The notes under the pieces were generated by a model, which worked only from the letters and a program-made list of their open reading frames with translations, made no database searches and was not told the origin of the DNA. Positions 35,484-43,318 of a stretch of DNA of 64,000 nt are shown here, piece by piece. The stretch comes from Pedobacter paludis (GTDB lineage: Bacteria > Bacteroidota > Bacteroidia > Sphingobacteriales > Sphingobacteriaceae). Positions within the stretch are counted from its first letter, which is position 1. Every line of letters begins with the position of its first letter. Both the position numbers and the translations under genes were made by a program. The stretch spans positions 930,001 to 994,000 of the forward strand of contig NZ_QGNY01000001.1 of assembly GCF_003173575.1 (NCBI RefSeq), read 5' to 3'.

Positions 35484-36050
35484 TTATGGTTGAAAAAATA
35501 TTTTCTTTAAACGTTGCAGGCATTTATATTTCTGCGTTTTTGCGTTATCCGTATTGGTGTAACCAAATTTTTCGCAAATATCCTGCATGGATAAATTGTG
35601 GATATAAAAATCCTGAATAATGGTTTTACAAGGTTCGCCAAGATGCTCGAGCGCATGCTGCATTTTAACAAACTGAAGATCTCTTTCTTCATGATGCTCT
35701 ACATCTTCCTCAACCGCAAGAACATCTTCATAATCGGTAATGCTGCCAGCTTTTTTGCTATTCTGAGCTAATTTTTTAAGCCAGATGCGGCGACACACCG
35801 AATATATATATGTTTTTAACTTACTGCTGAGCTCAAAATTTCCTGCCTTAATCTTATTATATAAAATAATTATAGCTTCCTGATATACATCTTTTGCATC
35901 ATCTTCATCGCCATTATTATTAAGGATAAATTGCAAAACCATTGCAAAATAAGCCTTATATAACTTGTTAAGGGTATCCTCTGAGTTATTTAGAATACCT
36001 AAAATAACCTCTCTATCTGTTGGAACTGAACTCTTTAAACTGTTATTCAC
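35484..36050 (-). CDS. ECF-type RNA polymerase sigma factor
   Basis: The 188-residue protein has sigma region 2 (about 28-95: LNKLYKAYFAMVLQFILNN, EDDAKDVYQEAIIILYNKI, KLKTYIYSVCRRIWLKKL) and region 4 (about 125-185: LGEPCKTIIQDFYIHNLSMQDICEKFGY). The start is GTG at 36050; an in-frame stop lies two codons upstream. It lies 8 nt before the anti-sigma-like protease gene. Two copies of a GGTTACx - GTATTAA promoter pattern precede it, the same pattern that precedes each of four lipoprotein genes on the opposite strand. It should therefore be autoregulated and hold the lipoproteins as targets. Confidence 0.92.
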   Translation of the reverse strand: MNNSLKSSVPTDREVILGILNNSEDTLNKLYKAYFAMVLQFILNNNGDEDDAKDVYQEAIIILYNKIKAGNFELSSKLKTYIYSVCRRIWLKKLAQNSKKAGSITDYEDVLAVEEDVEHHEERDLQFVKMQHALEHLGEPCKTIIQDFYIHNLSMQDICEKFGYTNTDNAKTQKYKCLQRLKKIFFQP

Positions 36051-36053
36051 TAG

Positions 36054-36082
36054 TTAATACGTTTTTCGATAAATAGTAACCC
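36054..36082 (-). promoter_or_regulatory. ECF-type promoter B of the sigma gene
   Basis: On the minus strand: -35-like GGGTTACT (box GGTTACT 36075-36081), a 14-nt spacer and -10-like GTATTAA (36054-36060, preceded by C). The predicted transcription start falls at or within the GTG start codon at 36050, so any transcript from it would be leaderless. Confidence 0.6.
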
Positions 36083-36119
36083 AATATTAGACAAAAATAT
36101 TTACAGCTGCTATAACTGC

Positions 36120-36149
36120 TTAATACCATAGCGCCCAAAACGGTAACCC
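36120..36149 (-). promoter_or_regulatory. ECF-type promoter A of the sigma gene
   Basis: On the minus strand: GGGTTACC (box GGTTACC 36142-36148), a 15-nt spacer and GTATTAA (36120-36126). It gives a leader of about 60 nt to the sigma gene. It is one of six matching sites in this locus. Confidence 0.7.
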
Positions 36150-36191
36150 AAAAAGAAATTAAAATATTTTTTATTTTTTTTCTGATTATAT

Positions 36192-36220
36192 GGGTTACCT
36201 TTTTACCTTTGCGGCATTAA
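36192..36220 (+). promoter_or_regulatory. ECF-type promoter of mini-lipoprotein 1
   Basis: GGGTTACC followed by TTTTTA, box GGTTACC at 36193-36199, 14-nt spacer, -10-like GCATTAA (36214-36220). A housekeeping-like TACCTTTG (36204-36211) overlaps it in this copy only. Confidence 0.7.
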
Positions 36221-36257
36221 TGACAGAAATTAATTACTAAATAAAAAAATCAAAAAA

Positions 36258-36476
36258 ATGAAAAATGCATTCAAATTAGGCTTTTTAGCTTTAGCTTTAT
36301 CTTTATCAGTTGTTGCTTGTAACTCAGAAAAAAAAGCTGAAGGTGCTGATACATCTGTAACTGACTCTTCAACTATCGTTACTGATACAACTAAAAAAGA
36401 CACTACAGTTTCTGATTCTACAGTTAAAGATACTGCTGTTAAAACTACTACAACTACAACTGAAGTTAAACACTAG
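36258..36476 (+). CDS. Tandem mini-lipoprotein 1
   Basis: The 72-residue lipoprotein has signal MKNAFKLGFLALALSLSVVAC (lipobox SVVA-C, Cys21). The mature part is of low complexity, rich in Thr, Ser, Asp, Val and Lys (repeats of the DTT/DST/VKDT type), and ends in KH. It has no fold signature and is probably a flexible outer-membrane or periplasmic peptide. It is the first of four tandem copies (next at 36611, 36950 and 37313). The DNA of the signal region is nearly identical among the copies, so the array arose by duplication. Each copy has its own ECF-type promoter and terminator. Confidence 0.85.
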   Translation: MKNAFKLGFLALALSLSVVACNSEKKAEGADTSVTDSSTIVTDTTKKDTTVSDSTVKDTAVKTTTTTTEVKH

Positions 36477-36494
36477 TTTAAATTCATTTATAAG

Positions 36495-36536
36495 AAAAGG
36501 CCTTGAAGATATCTTCAAGGCCTTTTTATTTTTTTT
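36495..36536 (+). terminator. Terminator of mini-lipoprotein 1
   Basis: A perfect 16-bp hairpin (arms 36495-36510 and 36511-36526) centred on GATATC, followed by a T-rich tract. Confidence 0.9.
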
Positions 36537-36546
36537 TATTTTTTCT

Positions 36547-36575
36547 GGGTTACCTTTTTATATTTTCCGTATTAA
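36547..36575 (+). promoter_or_regulatory. ECF-type promoter of mini-lipoprotein 2
   Basis: GGTTACC at 36548-36554, TTTTTA, 14-nt spacer, GTATTAA at 36569-36575 (preceded by CC). Confidence 0.75.
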
Positions 36576-36610
36576 CATTGAAATTAATTAATTACTAAAA
36601 AAATTCAAAC

Positions 36611-36829
36611 ATGAAAAATGCATTCAAATTAGGCTTTTTAGCTTTAGCTCTATCTTTATCAGTTGTTGCTTGTAACTCAGAAAAAAAAGCTGATGGCGCT
36701 GATACTACTTTAACTGATTCTTCAGCTATCGTTACTGATACTAACAAAGTTGATACAGTTGTTAAAGATTCTACAGTAAAAGATACTTCTGTTAAAGTAA
36801 CTACAGAAAAAACTGAAGTTAAACACTAG
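36611..36829 (+). CDS. Tandem mini-lipoprotein 2
   Basis: The 72-residue second copy shares the signal MKNAFKLGFLALALSLSVVAC and CNSEKKA start with copy 1. It continues with DTTLTDSSAIVTDTNKVDT-type sequence and ends in VKH. It differs from copy 1 mainly in the mature tail. Same predicted lipid anchoring and lack of known fold. Confidence 0.85.
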   Translation: MKNAFKLGFLALALSLSVVACNSEKKADGADTTLTDSSAIVTDTNKVDTVVKDSTVKDTSVKVTTEKTEVKH

Positions 36830-36850
36830 TTTAAACTTTAAATTATATAG

Positions 36851-36883
36851 AAAAGGCTTTGGGTTCGCTCGAAGCCTTTTTTT
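36851..36883 (+). terminator. Terminator of mini-lipoprotein 2
   Basis: AAAAGGCTT (36851-36859) and AAGCCTTTT (36872-36880) form the stem, with a T-tract. Confidence 0.85.
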
Positions 36884-36891
36884 ATTTCAAA

Positions 36892-36920
36892 AGGTTACCT
36901 TTTCAAATTTGGTGTATTAA
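36892..36920 (+). promoter_or_regulatory. ECF-type promoter of mini-lipoprotein 3
   Basis: GGTTACC at 36893-36899 followed by TTTT, 14-nt spacer, GTATTAA at 36914-36920. Confidence 0.75.
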
Positions 36921-36949
36921 TGGTAATTGTAACCTAAAACAAAATCAAT

Positions 36950-37171
36950 ATGAAAAATGCATTCAAATTAGGCTTTTTGGCCTTAGCTTTATCATTAACT
37001 GTTGCAGCTTGTGGCGAATCAACCAAAAAAGGCGAGGGCGCTGATACAACTTTAACGGATTCATCAACAATTGTAACCGATACAACCGCTGTTGATACCA
37101 CAGTTAAAGATTCTACAGTAAAAGACACTACAATTAAAGCTACAACAACTAAAGAAGAAACAAAACACTAA
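36950..37171 (+). CDS. Tandem mini-lipoprotein 3
   Basis: The 73-residue third copy has signal MKNAFKLGFLALALSLTVAAC (Cys21). The mature part begins CGESTKKGEGADTTL and continues with Thr/Asp/Val-rich sequence, ending KH. The opening of the mature part differs from copies 1 and 2, but the DSSTIVTDT stretch is shared. Confidence 0.85.
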   Translation: MKNAFKLGFLALALSLTVAACGESTKKGEGADTTLTDSSTIVTDTTAVDTTVKDSTVKDTTIKATTTKEETKH

Positions 37172-37190
37172 TTTATTTTGGCTTTTTAGT

Positions 37191-37229
37191 AAAAAAGAGT
37201 TCTAAAATCTATTAGAACTCTTTTTTATT
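37191..37229 (+). terminator. Terminator of mini-lipoprotein 3
   Basis: AAAAAAGAGTTCT (37191-37203) pairs with AGAACTCTTTTTT (37214-37226), plus T-rich tail. Confidence 0.85.
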
Positions 37230-37239
37230 TTAAAAATAT

Positions 37240-37268
37240 GGGTTACCTTTTTATATTTATGGTATAAA
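37240..37268 (+). promoter_or_regulatory. ECF-type promoter of mini-lipoprotein 4
   Basis: GGTTACC at 37241-37247, TTTTTA, 14-nt spacer, GTATAAA at 37262-37268. Confidence 0.7.
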
Positions 37269-37312
37269 TCAGTAATTAATTAATTTCAAAACCACAACAA
37301 AACAAAAACAAA

Positions 37313-37513
37313 ATGAAAAATGCATTCAAATTAGGCTTTTTAGCTTTGGCTTTATCTTTATCGGTAGCTGCTTGTAAATCTGAGAAAAAAGATGGTGCAA
37401 CAGATTCTACTACTGTTGATTCTACAGTTGTTGATACTACTGTTAAAGACACTACAGTTAAAGATACTATGGTTAAAGACACAATGATGAAAGACACAAC
37501 TAAAAAAATGTAG
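37313..37513 (+). CDS. Tandem mini-lipoprotein 4
   Basis: The 66-residue shortest copy has signal MKNAFKLGFLALALSLSVAAC (Cys21). The mature part is made of short repeats such as TTVDSTVVDTTVKDTTVKDT and ends MKDTTKKM, not in KH. Lipid anchored; the repeat-rich tail suggests slippage during the array's evolution. Confidence 0.85.
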   Translation: MKNAFKLGFLALALSLSVAACKSEKKDGATDSTTVDSTVVDTTVKDTTVKDTMVKDTMMKDTTKKM

Positions 37514-37531
37514 TCTGATTTTTACGAATAG

Positions 37532-37564
37532 AAAAAGGCTTTGGATAAATTCAAAGCCTTTTTT
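37532..37564 (+). terminator. Terminator of mini-lipoprotein 4
   Basis: AAAAAGGCTTTG (37532-37543) pairs with CAAAGCCTTTTTT (37552-37564). Confidence 0.85.
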
Positions 37565-37617
37565 GTTGTAATAAGAATTCTTTACATCTCAAAGTCCCGA
37601 AAATCCATCAATTGTAG

Positions 37618-37625
37618 TAAATTTG
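37618..37625 (+). promoter_or_regulatory. Housekeeping -7 element of purB
   Basis: TAAATTTG matches the Bacteroidota TAnnTTTG -7 box, 22 nt before the purB ATG. No clear -33 TTTG is present. Confidence 0.5.
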
Positions 37626-37646
37626 CGAAAAAATATATTTCGCATA

Positions 37647-38993
37647 ATGAATTTAACCTCACTCCAAGCTATTTCTCCAGTTGATGGTCGATACAGAAAA
37701 ACTACTGAGAATTTAGCTGCATACTTTTCTGAAGAAGCATTAATTAAATATCGTGTTTTTGTCGAAATTGAATATTTTATTGCACTTTGTGAAATTAACC
37801 TACCTGGATTAGAAAAGTTTGATAAGAGCACTTATGCTGAACTGCGAAAAATACACCAATCTTTTTCTGAAATAGATGCACTGGAAATTAAGGAAACAGA
37901 AAAAGTAACAAATCATGATGTTAAAGCAGTAGAATATTTTATCAAAAGTAAATTTGATGCCCTAAACCTTCAAGAATACAAGGAGTTTATCCATTTTGGA
38001 TTAACTTCTCAGGATATAAACAATACAGCAATTCCTTATACGATTAAATTAGCTTTAAGCGAAAGTTACTACCCGGCGCTTACCGCTTTAATAGATAAGA
38101 TAAATGCATTGGCCACAGAATGGAAAGAAATTCCGATGCTGGCTTTTACCCATGGGCAACCAGCCTCTCCTACCAAATTAGGTAAAGAATTTTTGGTTTT
38201 TGCCGAGCGGTTAAATATTCAACTTCAAAATTTAAAAGCCATTCCCAATAGTGCAAAATTTGGTGGTGCTACTGGAAATTTTAATGCTCACCACATTGCT
38301 TACCCACAAGTAAATTGGGTCGATTTCTCGAATAATTTTGTAAACACCATTTTGGGATTGAACAGGGCACAACATACAACACAGATAGAGCATTACGATC
38401 AGTTTGCGGCACAATGCGATGCCCTGAAGAGAATTAACAATATTATCATTGATTTGGATAGAGATATTTGGACATACATTTCCAAAAATTATTTTAAACA
38501 AAAAATCAAGGCTGGAGAAATTGGCTCATCGGCTATGCCACACAAGGTTAATCCTATTGATTTTGAAAATGCAGAAGGAAATGCCGGAATAGCAAACGCC
38601 CTATTTGAATTTTTCGCTGCCAAACTTCCCATTTCTAGATTACAGAGAGATTTAACAGATTCGACAGTATTAAGAAACGTAGGTGTTCCGCTGGCACATA
38701 CCTTAATTGCCATAAATTCTACATTACGTGGCCTAAACAAAATTATACTAAACGAACAGGCATTACATGCAGATCTGGATGATAACTGGGCTGTAGTTGC
38801 TGAAGCTATTCAAACTGTTTTAAGAAGAGAAAACTTCCCCAATCCTTACGAGGCATTAAAGGAACTAACCAGAACAAACTCGAAAATTAATGCAACTAGC
38901 ATTGCAGAATTTATTGAAGGTTTAGCGGTTTCCGAAGAAATAAAAGTTCAGTTAAGAGCCATTACGCCTTTTAATTACACTGGGGTTTTTTAG
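37647..38993 (+). CDS. purB: Adenylosuccinate lyase
   Basis: The 448-residue fumarase/aspartase-superfamily lyase acts twice in purine synthesis, on SAICAR and adenylosuccinate. The ATG at 37647 gives MNLTSLQAISPVDGRYRKTT, the usual start. An upstream TTG at 37623 lies inside the promoter. The superfamily signature is SSAMPHKVNPIDFENAEGN, and the catalytic region LAFTHGQPASPTKLGKE is present. It resembles the E. coli type (ISPVDGRY, FIHFGLTSQDINNTA). Confidence 0.95.
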   Translation: MNLTSLQAISPVDGRYRKTTENLAAYFSEEALIKYRVFVEIEYFIALCEINLPGLEKFDKSTYAELRKIHQSFSEIDALEIKETEKVTNHDVKAVEYFIKSKFDALNLQEYKEFIHFGLTSQDINNTAIPYTIKLALSESYYPALTALIDKINALATEWKEIPMLAFTHGQPASPTKLGKEFLVFAERLNIQLQNLKAIPNSAKFGGATGNFNAHHIAYPQVNWVDFSNNFVNTILGLNRAQHTTQIEHYDQFAAQCDALKRINNIIIDLDRDIWTYISKNYFKQKIKAGEIGSSAMPHKVNPIDFENAEGNAGIANALFEFFAAKLPISRLQRDLTDSTVLRNVGVPLAHTLIAINSTLRGLNKIILNEQALHADLDDNWAVVAEAIQTVLRRENFPNPYEALKELTRTNSKINATSIAEFIEGLAVSEEIKVQLRAITPFNYTGVF

Positions 38994-39050
38994 CAAATTA
39001 AATTGACGCTAAACAGACAGCTTAGAAAAGCTTTATTAATGAGTAATTGT

Positions 39051-39058
39051 TAATTTTG
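39051..39058 (+). promoter_or_regulatory. Housekeeping -7 element of the nfu gene
   Basis: TAATTTTG fits TAnnTTTG and ends 21 nt before the ATG. Confidence 0.45.
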
Positions 39059-39079
39059 TTTATTCAAATTGATTAAGAC

Positions 39080-39631
39080 ATGACGATTAACGTATATACA
39101 GAACAAACTCCTAATCCAGCAACCATGAAATTCATGGTTAACAAGCTGTTAATTAATGGTAGTGAAGATTTTGCAACTAAAGAAAGTGCAGAACATTCGC
39201 CTTTTGCCAAAGAGTTATTCAAGTTTAACTTTGTTGCTGGTGTGTTTTTTGCCAGTAATTTTGTTACGGTTACTAAAACCGAAGATGCAGAATGGGCTGA
39301 TATTGAGGCCATTTTAAAAGAGTTTGTTAAGGGTGCTGTAGAATCAGAGCTAAAAATCAAAGAGGCAACTTCAGAAGAAGCACCTAGTTTTGAAGGTACT
39401 GAAACCGAAATTAAAATTCAGCAAATTCTACACGATTACGTTCGCCCTGCGGTAGAACAAGATGGTGGCGCAATCAGTTATAAATCATTCGATGAAGGTG
39501 TTGTAACTGTAGAATTACGTGGCTCGTGCAGCGGTTGCCCTTCTTCTACCATGACTTTAAAATCTGGAATTCAGAATTTATTGCAAAGAATGGTTCCAGA
39601 AGTTACCGACGTTGTTTCGGAAGCACTATAA
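39080..39631 (+). CDS. Nfu/NifU-type iron-sulfur cluster carrier
   Basis: The 183-residue protein has an N-terminal Nfu domain (about 1-85, YTEQTPNPATMKFMVNKLL then FAKELFKFNFVAGVFFASNFVTVTK). A C-terminal NifU domain (about 110-180) carries the cluster-binding CSGC motif in VELRGSCSGCPSSTMTLKSGI. It carries Fe-S clusters to client proteins in the cytosol. The two-domain layout equals the eukaryotic NFU1 type and is common in Bacteroidota. Confidence 0.93.
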   Translation: MTINVYTEQTPNPATMKFMVNKLLINGSEDFATKESAEHSPFAKELFKFNFVAGVFFASNFVTVTKTEDAEWADIEAILKEFVKGAVESELKIKEATSEEAPSFEGTETEIKIQQILHDYVRPAVEQDGGAISYKSFDEGVVTVELRGSCSGCPSSTMTLKSGIQNLLQRMVPEVTDVVSEAL

Positions 39632-39650
39632 TTAAAAAAAAATAAACGAC

Positions 39651-39687
39651 AAAAAGGGCTTACTAAATTTTAGTAAGCCCTTTTTGT
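39651..39687 (+). terminator. Bidirectional terminator between nfu and the IMPase-like gene
   Basis: A near-perfect 17-bp palindrome around AGGGCTTACTAAA / TTTAGTAAGCCCT with A- and T-tracts on its two sides. Confidence 0.9.
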
Positions 39688-39704
39688 TGTTTTCAAGTTT
39701 GATG

Positions 39705-40496
39705 TTAACTGAAATATTTCTTTATTGCGTCGAGCATTTCATTAGTCAGTTTGCCATTGGTGGCCAGAATTTCCCTTTTAGTAAAGAAATCATTTCCGCC
39801 TGAGAAATCAAAAACTTCTCCACCAGCTTGCTGTACAATAAAACAACCCGCCGCAAAATCCCATTGCTGTAAGTTATACTCAAAGAAAGCATCGAAACGA
39901 CCACAGGCTGTATAAACCAAATCAATTGCAGCTGCACCGATTCTTCTTACACCGTGGCTTTTCTGCATCATTTCTTCCAAAAGCTTTAAATACTGTGGCT
40001 GTTTTTCAAACTGATAGTAAGGAAATCCAGTGGCTAGTAAACTCGATTTTAAATCTGGGTTTACAGAAACCTGAATTTCTTTCTTATTCATAAAAGCACT
40101 TCCACCTTTATAGGAATAAAACATCTCTCCCCTATTTAATTCGTAAACTACGCCAATAACAGCCAGACCATCTTCGTAAAGCGCTACACTGATTCCGTAT
40201 GCAGGGATGCCGTGGATAAAATTTGTCGTACCATCCAATGGATCGATTATCCATTTATAGGTTTTCCCTTCTCTGCTTATTGTTTTTTCTTCGGTTATAA
40301 AGCCAGCATCTGGAATGAGTTTTTCGAGATTTTGAACCAGTTTTTGTTCAGCTGTTTTATCAACGTAAGAAACCATGTCGTTCAAACCTTTATATTCTAT
40401 TTTGTTTGAATCAAATTGCATGGCTTCTTTACGGATAAAATTTCCGGTAAGCTTTACAATCGAGATTACCTTGTTGCACAATAATTCGTAATTCAT
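39705..40496 (-). CDS. Inositol monophosphatase family protein (SuhB-like)
   Basis: The 263-residue Mg-dependent phosphatase has the metal site GFITEEKT (about 69-76), the core WIIDPLDGTTNFIHGIPAYGIS (about 85-106) and the C-terminal QWDFAAGCFIVQQAGG. It hydrolyses inositol-1-phosphate or related sugar phosphates; the physiological substrate is not known for this group. It stands alone, ending at a shared terminator. Confidence 0.92.
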   Translation of the reverse strand: MNYELLCNKVISIVKLTGNFIRKEAMQFDSNKIEYKGLNDMVSYVDKTAEQKLVQNLEKLIPDAGFITEEKTISREGKTYKWIIDPLDGTTNFIHGIPAYGISVALYEDGLAVIGVVYELNRGEMFYSYKGGSAFMNKKEIQVSVNPDLKSSLLATGFPYYQFEKQPQYLKLLEEMMQKSHGVRRIGAAAIDLVYTACGRFDAFFEYNLQQWDFAAGCFIVQQAGGEVFDFSGGNDFFTKREILATNGKLTNEMLDAIKKYFS

Positions 40497-40555
40497 AATA
40501 GTTTAACAAAAACCCCAATAGGTTGTTGGATTTTAAATGAATTTAATAGGCATTT

Positions 40556-41704
40556 TTAAGCCAGTTTATTTTTATTGCGAAGTGCATAGGCAGAAAGAAC
40601 AATTCCACCAACAACTAAAAGTGTAGAAATCATTTCTGCTTGGGTAAAAGATAAACCGAAAACATGATATTTGGAATTTACCCGAATCAGCTCGATACAG
40701 AAACGCTCAATACCATTCAGAATCATGTAAATACCGAACATTAATCCTGGAGCCTTAATTTTATCTCTGATTTTCCAAAGGAAGGCAAAAAGAATCAAGC
40801 AAATGATTACTTCATATATTGGGGTGGGATAAACGCCTTGTGCGAGTTCAGCACAAAACTTACCGCTACAACCTGGAATTGGAATACCTTCGCCTACAAC
40901 ATTGTTAGGATATTTGTAAGACCACAGCCAATCTGGAAGCCAAGAAAAAGGCTTTGGATTATTATTTACAATTCCCCAGTCTCCATCTCCTGCCAAATGG
41001 CACCCAATTCGGCCAACTGCATATGCGAGCATCATCCCTGGTCCGCCAACATCGAGCATGTGTAATGGCTTAATTCCGTTTCTCTTTGCAATGATTAATA
41101 CGGCTGCACCACCACAAATTAGACCACCATAAAAGGTTAAGCCACTAAAAGATAAAAGTCTTTCTATCGGATGCTGAATAAAATCATCCCAGTATTCTAA
41201 ATTATCAAAAAACTTAGCTCCTAAAAATCCCCAAACCGCAGCCCAAACAATAAGGTTGCTCATCAATTGGTATGGATGAACGGTTACTTCAACATTTTTT
41301 AGTTTAGAGAGCTTATTTTTTTCTTTTTCCTTATAATCCCAATAGGAGAATAAACCCGCAAAGAATAAACCACCAATAATGTTTCCCTTTAACGACATGA
41401 GGATAGATTGGGCATCGCTAACGAAAAGACTATAATTTACCATTGCGTAAACCAATTTATAGCCGATGATGAAACCGAAGAGACCGTTTAAGATAAGATC
41501 TGAAGTTGTTGCTGGCTGACCAACAATAACTGTTTTTTTAAATGGATGTAAAACGCCAAGCGCTTCCTTACGTTTAAGTTCTTTGGTAAAAGCCCAATAA
41601 CCGGCTATAAACGCCAACGCGACAAAGACCCCGAAAGTATTAAATGGTAACGGAAGATTAATCCCAAATAAGTATTGTAAAAAATGCGAAACGGTAGGAA
41701 ACAT
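40556..41704 (-). CDS. lgt: Prolipoprotein diacylglyceryl transferase
   Basis: The 382-residue multi-pass inner-membrane enzyme attaches diacylglycerol to the lipobox Cys of prolipoproteins. The ATG at 41704 (MFPTVSHFLQYLFG) is chosen over one 22 codons upstream. Lgt hallmarks are present in diverged form: TFYGGLICGGAAVL replaces the usual HGGL loop, and YAVGRIGCHLAGDGDWG replaces GRxGNFxNGE. PTPIYEVIICLILFAFLW and the GIERFCIELIRVNSKYHVFGLSFTQAEMIS end are also present. It is longer than E. coli Lgt because of a charged loop (about 145-165). It would process the many lipoproteins in this window. Confidence 0.9.
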   Translation of the reverse strand: MFPTVSHFLQYLFGINLPLPFNTFGVFVALAFIAGYWAFTKELKRKEALGVLHPFKKTVIVGQPATTSDLILNGLFGFIIGYKLVYAMVNYSLFVSDAQSILMSLKGNIIGGLFFAGLFSYWDYKEKEKNKLSKLKNVEVTVHPYQLMSNLIVWAAVWGFLGAKFFDNLEYWDDFIQHPIERLLSFSGLTFYGGLICGGAAVLIIAKRNGIKPLHMLDVGGPGMMLAYAVGRIGCHLAGDGDWGIVNNNPKPFSWLPDWLWSYKYPNNVVGEGIPIPGCSGKFCAELAQGVYPTPIYEVIICLILFAFLWKIRDKIKAPGLMFGIYMILNGIERFCIELIRVNSKYHVFGLSFTQAEMISTLLVVGGIVLSAYALRNKNKLA

Positions 41705-41864
41705 ACAAAAAGTTTGATGCGAAGATAGTAAAGAAAGCGCTAGGAACAAAGATGAAAGAACAAGGAGCAAGGATGTGATTTTGATGCTTGTAAATTGTTA
41801 ATAGACCATAGTTAATGGCTAACCTGCCTACCCTTTTTTAATTAACCATCAGCCAAAAATCAAA

Positions 41865-43187
41865 CTAATGATGTGCGTATGCTGTTTCCAATTCGGCAAC
41901 TTCTACTTCTCCATCTGCGGTAATTTCTAAAAGCTTAACTGCCTTAAGTTCATTAACCATAATGGGATCGTATTTTGCCCGAACTTTAACATAGTTTTTA
42001 GTAAAACCATGCATATAGCCAGATTTCTGATCAGCTTCGAAAAGCACTTCGGCGGAATGACCAATTTGAGATTGATAGAAAGCCCTACGTTTTTTATCAG
42101 AAAGAATATGCAGCATTTTGCTTCTTTCGTTGCGCTCACTTCCTGCCACTACCCCATTCATTTCTGCTGCTGCAGTTTGCTCACGTTCAGAATAAGTAAA
42201 CACATGCAGGTAAGAGATATCGAGTTGATTTAAAAATTGATATGTATCTAAAAAATCTTCTTTTGTTTCGCCAGGAAAACCAACTATAACATCCACTCCA
42301 ATACAGCAATCTGGCATTACTTCTTTAATTTTCGCTACGCGTTCTACATACAAATCCCTACGATAACGGCGTTTCATTAAGCCTAAAATTTTATCAGATC
42401 CAGATTGTAAGGGAATATGAAAGTGCGGAACAAATCTTTTTGAAGTAGACACGAATTCAATAATTTCATTGCTTAAAAGATTAGGTTCTATAGAAGAAAT
42501 GCGGATTCTTTCTATTCCATCTACTTCATCCAAAGCTTTTACCAAATCAAAAAACCGATCTTCTCTTGATCCATTTCGGATTCCAAAATCGCCAAGATTT
42601 ACACCTGTTAATACGATTTCCTTTACTCCACCTTCGGCAATTATTTTAGCACGGTTTACTACGTTTTCAATTGTATCGCTCCTACTTGCACCACGGGCCA
42701 ATGGAATGGTACAATAAGTACATGGGTAGTCGCAACCATCTTGCACTTTTAGAAAAGTACGTGTTCTATCGCCAATTGAATAAGAAGCAATAAAATTATG
42801 ATTTACTTTTTCTATATTTTGTTGGTGAACAACTGCCTTTTGGTTTTTAGTTAGATCTGAAATGTATTCAACTATTCTAAACTTTTCCGCAGCGCCTAAA
42901 ACCATATCAACACCTTCAATTTCGGAAATTTCCTGTGGTTTAAGCTGTGCATAGCATCCAACAATGGTTACATAAGCATTTGGAGAATACTTTAAGGCTT
43001 CCTTAACTACTTTACGGCATTTTTTATCGGCATGCTCGGTAACTGAACAGGTATTAATCACATATACATCAGCCTGATCCTGAAATTCGACAACAGCATA
43101 ACCTGCATCGGTAAATAAGCGACCGATGGTAGAGGTTTCTGAGAAATTTAACTTGCAACCTAATGTATAAAATGCGACCTTTTTCAT
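41865..43187 (-). CDS. mtaB: tRNA t6A37 methylthiotransferase MtaB
   Basis: This 440-residue radical-SAM methylthiotransferase has an N-terminal UPF0004 domain with cluster cysteines (TLGCKLNFSE, NTCSVTEHADKKCRK, GCYAQ). The radical-SAM motif is DGCDYPCTYCTIPLARG (about 151-167). It adds a methylthio group to t6A at position 37 of tRNAs. A TRAM-like C-terminal domain follows. The length and motifs are normal. Confidence 0.93.
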   Translation of the reverse strand: MKKVAFYTLGCKLNFSETSTIGRLFTDAGYAVVEFQDQADVYVINTCSVTEHADKKCRKVVKEALKYSPNAYVTIVGCYAQLKPQEISEIEGVDMVLGAAEKFRIVEYISDLTKNQKAVVHQQNIEKVNHNFIASYSIGDRTRTFLKVQDGCDYPCTYCTIPLARGASRSDTIENVVNRAKIIAEGGVKEIVLTGVNLGDFGIRNGSREDRFFDLVKALDEVDGIERIRISSIEPNLLSNEIIEFVSTSKRFVPHFHIPLQSGSDKILGLMKRRYRRDLYVERVAKIKEVMPDCCIGVDVIVGFPGETKEDFLDTYQFLNQLDISYLHVFTYSEREQTAAAEMNGVVAGSERNERSKMLHILSDKKRRAFYQSQIGHSAEVLFEADQKSGYMHGFTKNYVKVRAKYDPIMVNELKAVKLLEITADGEVEVAELETAYAHH

Positions 43188-43318
43188 TGAGCCTGCAAAG
43201 ATAAGAAATTTGTTTGGAGTTAGGCTTTTGAAAGAATCGAGCTGTATAATTTACAGTGAGATAACAGAACAACCTCTAGCTTTATAATTTTGGCTGCGAT
43301 TTTGAAATAAATCAAAAA

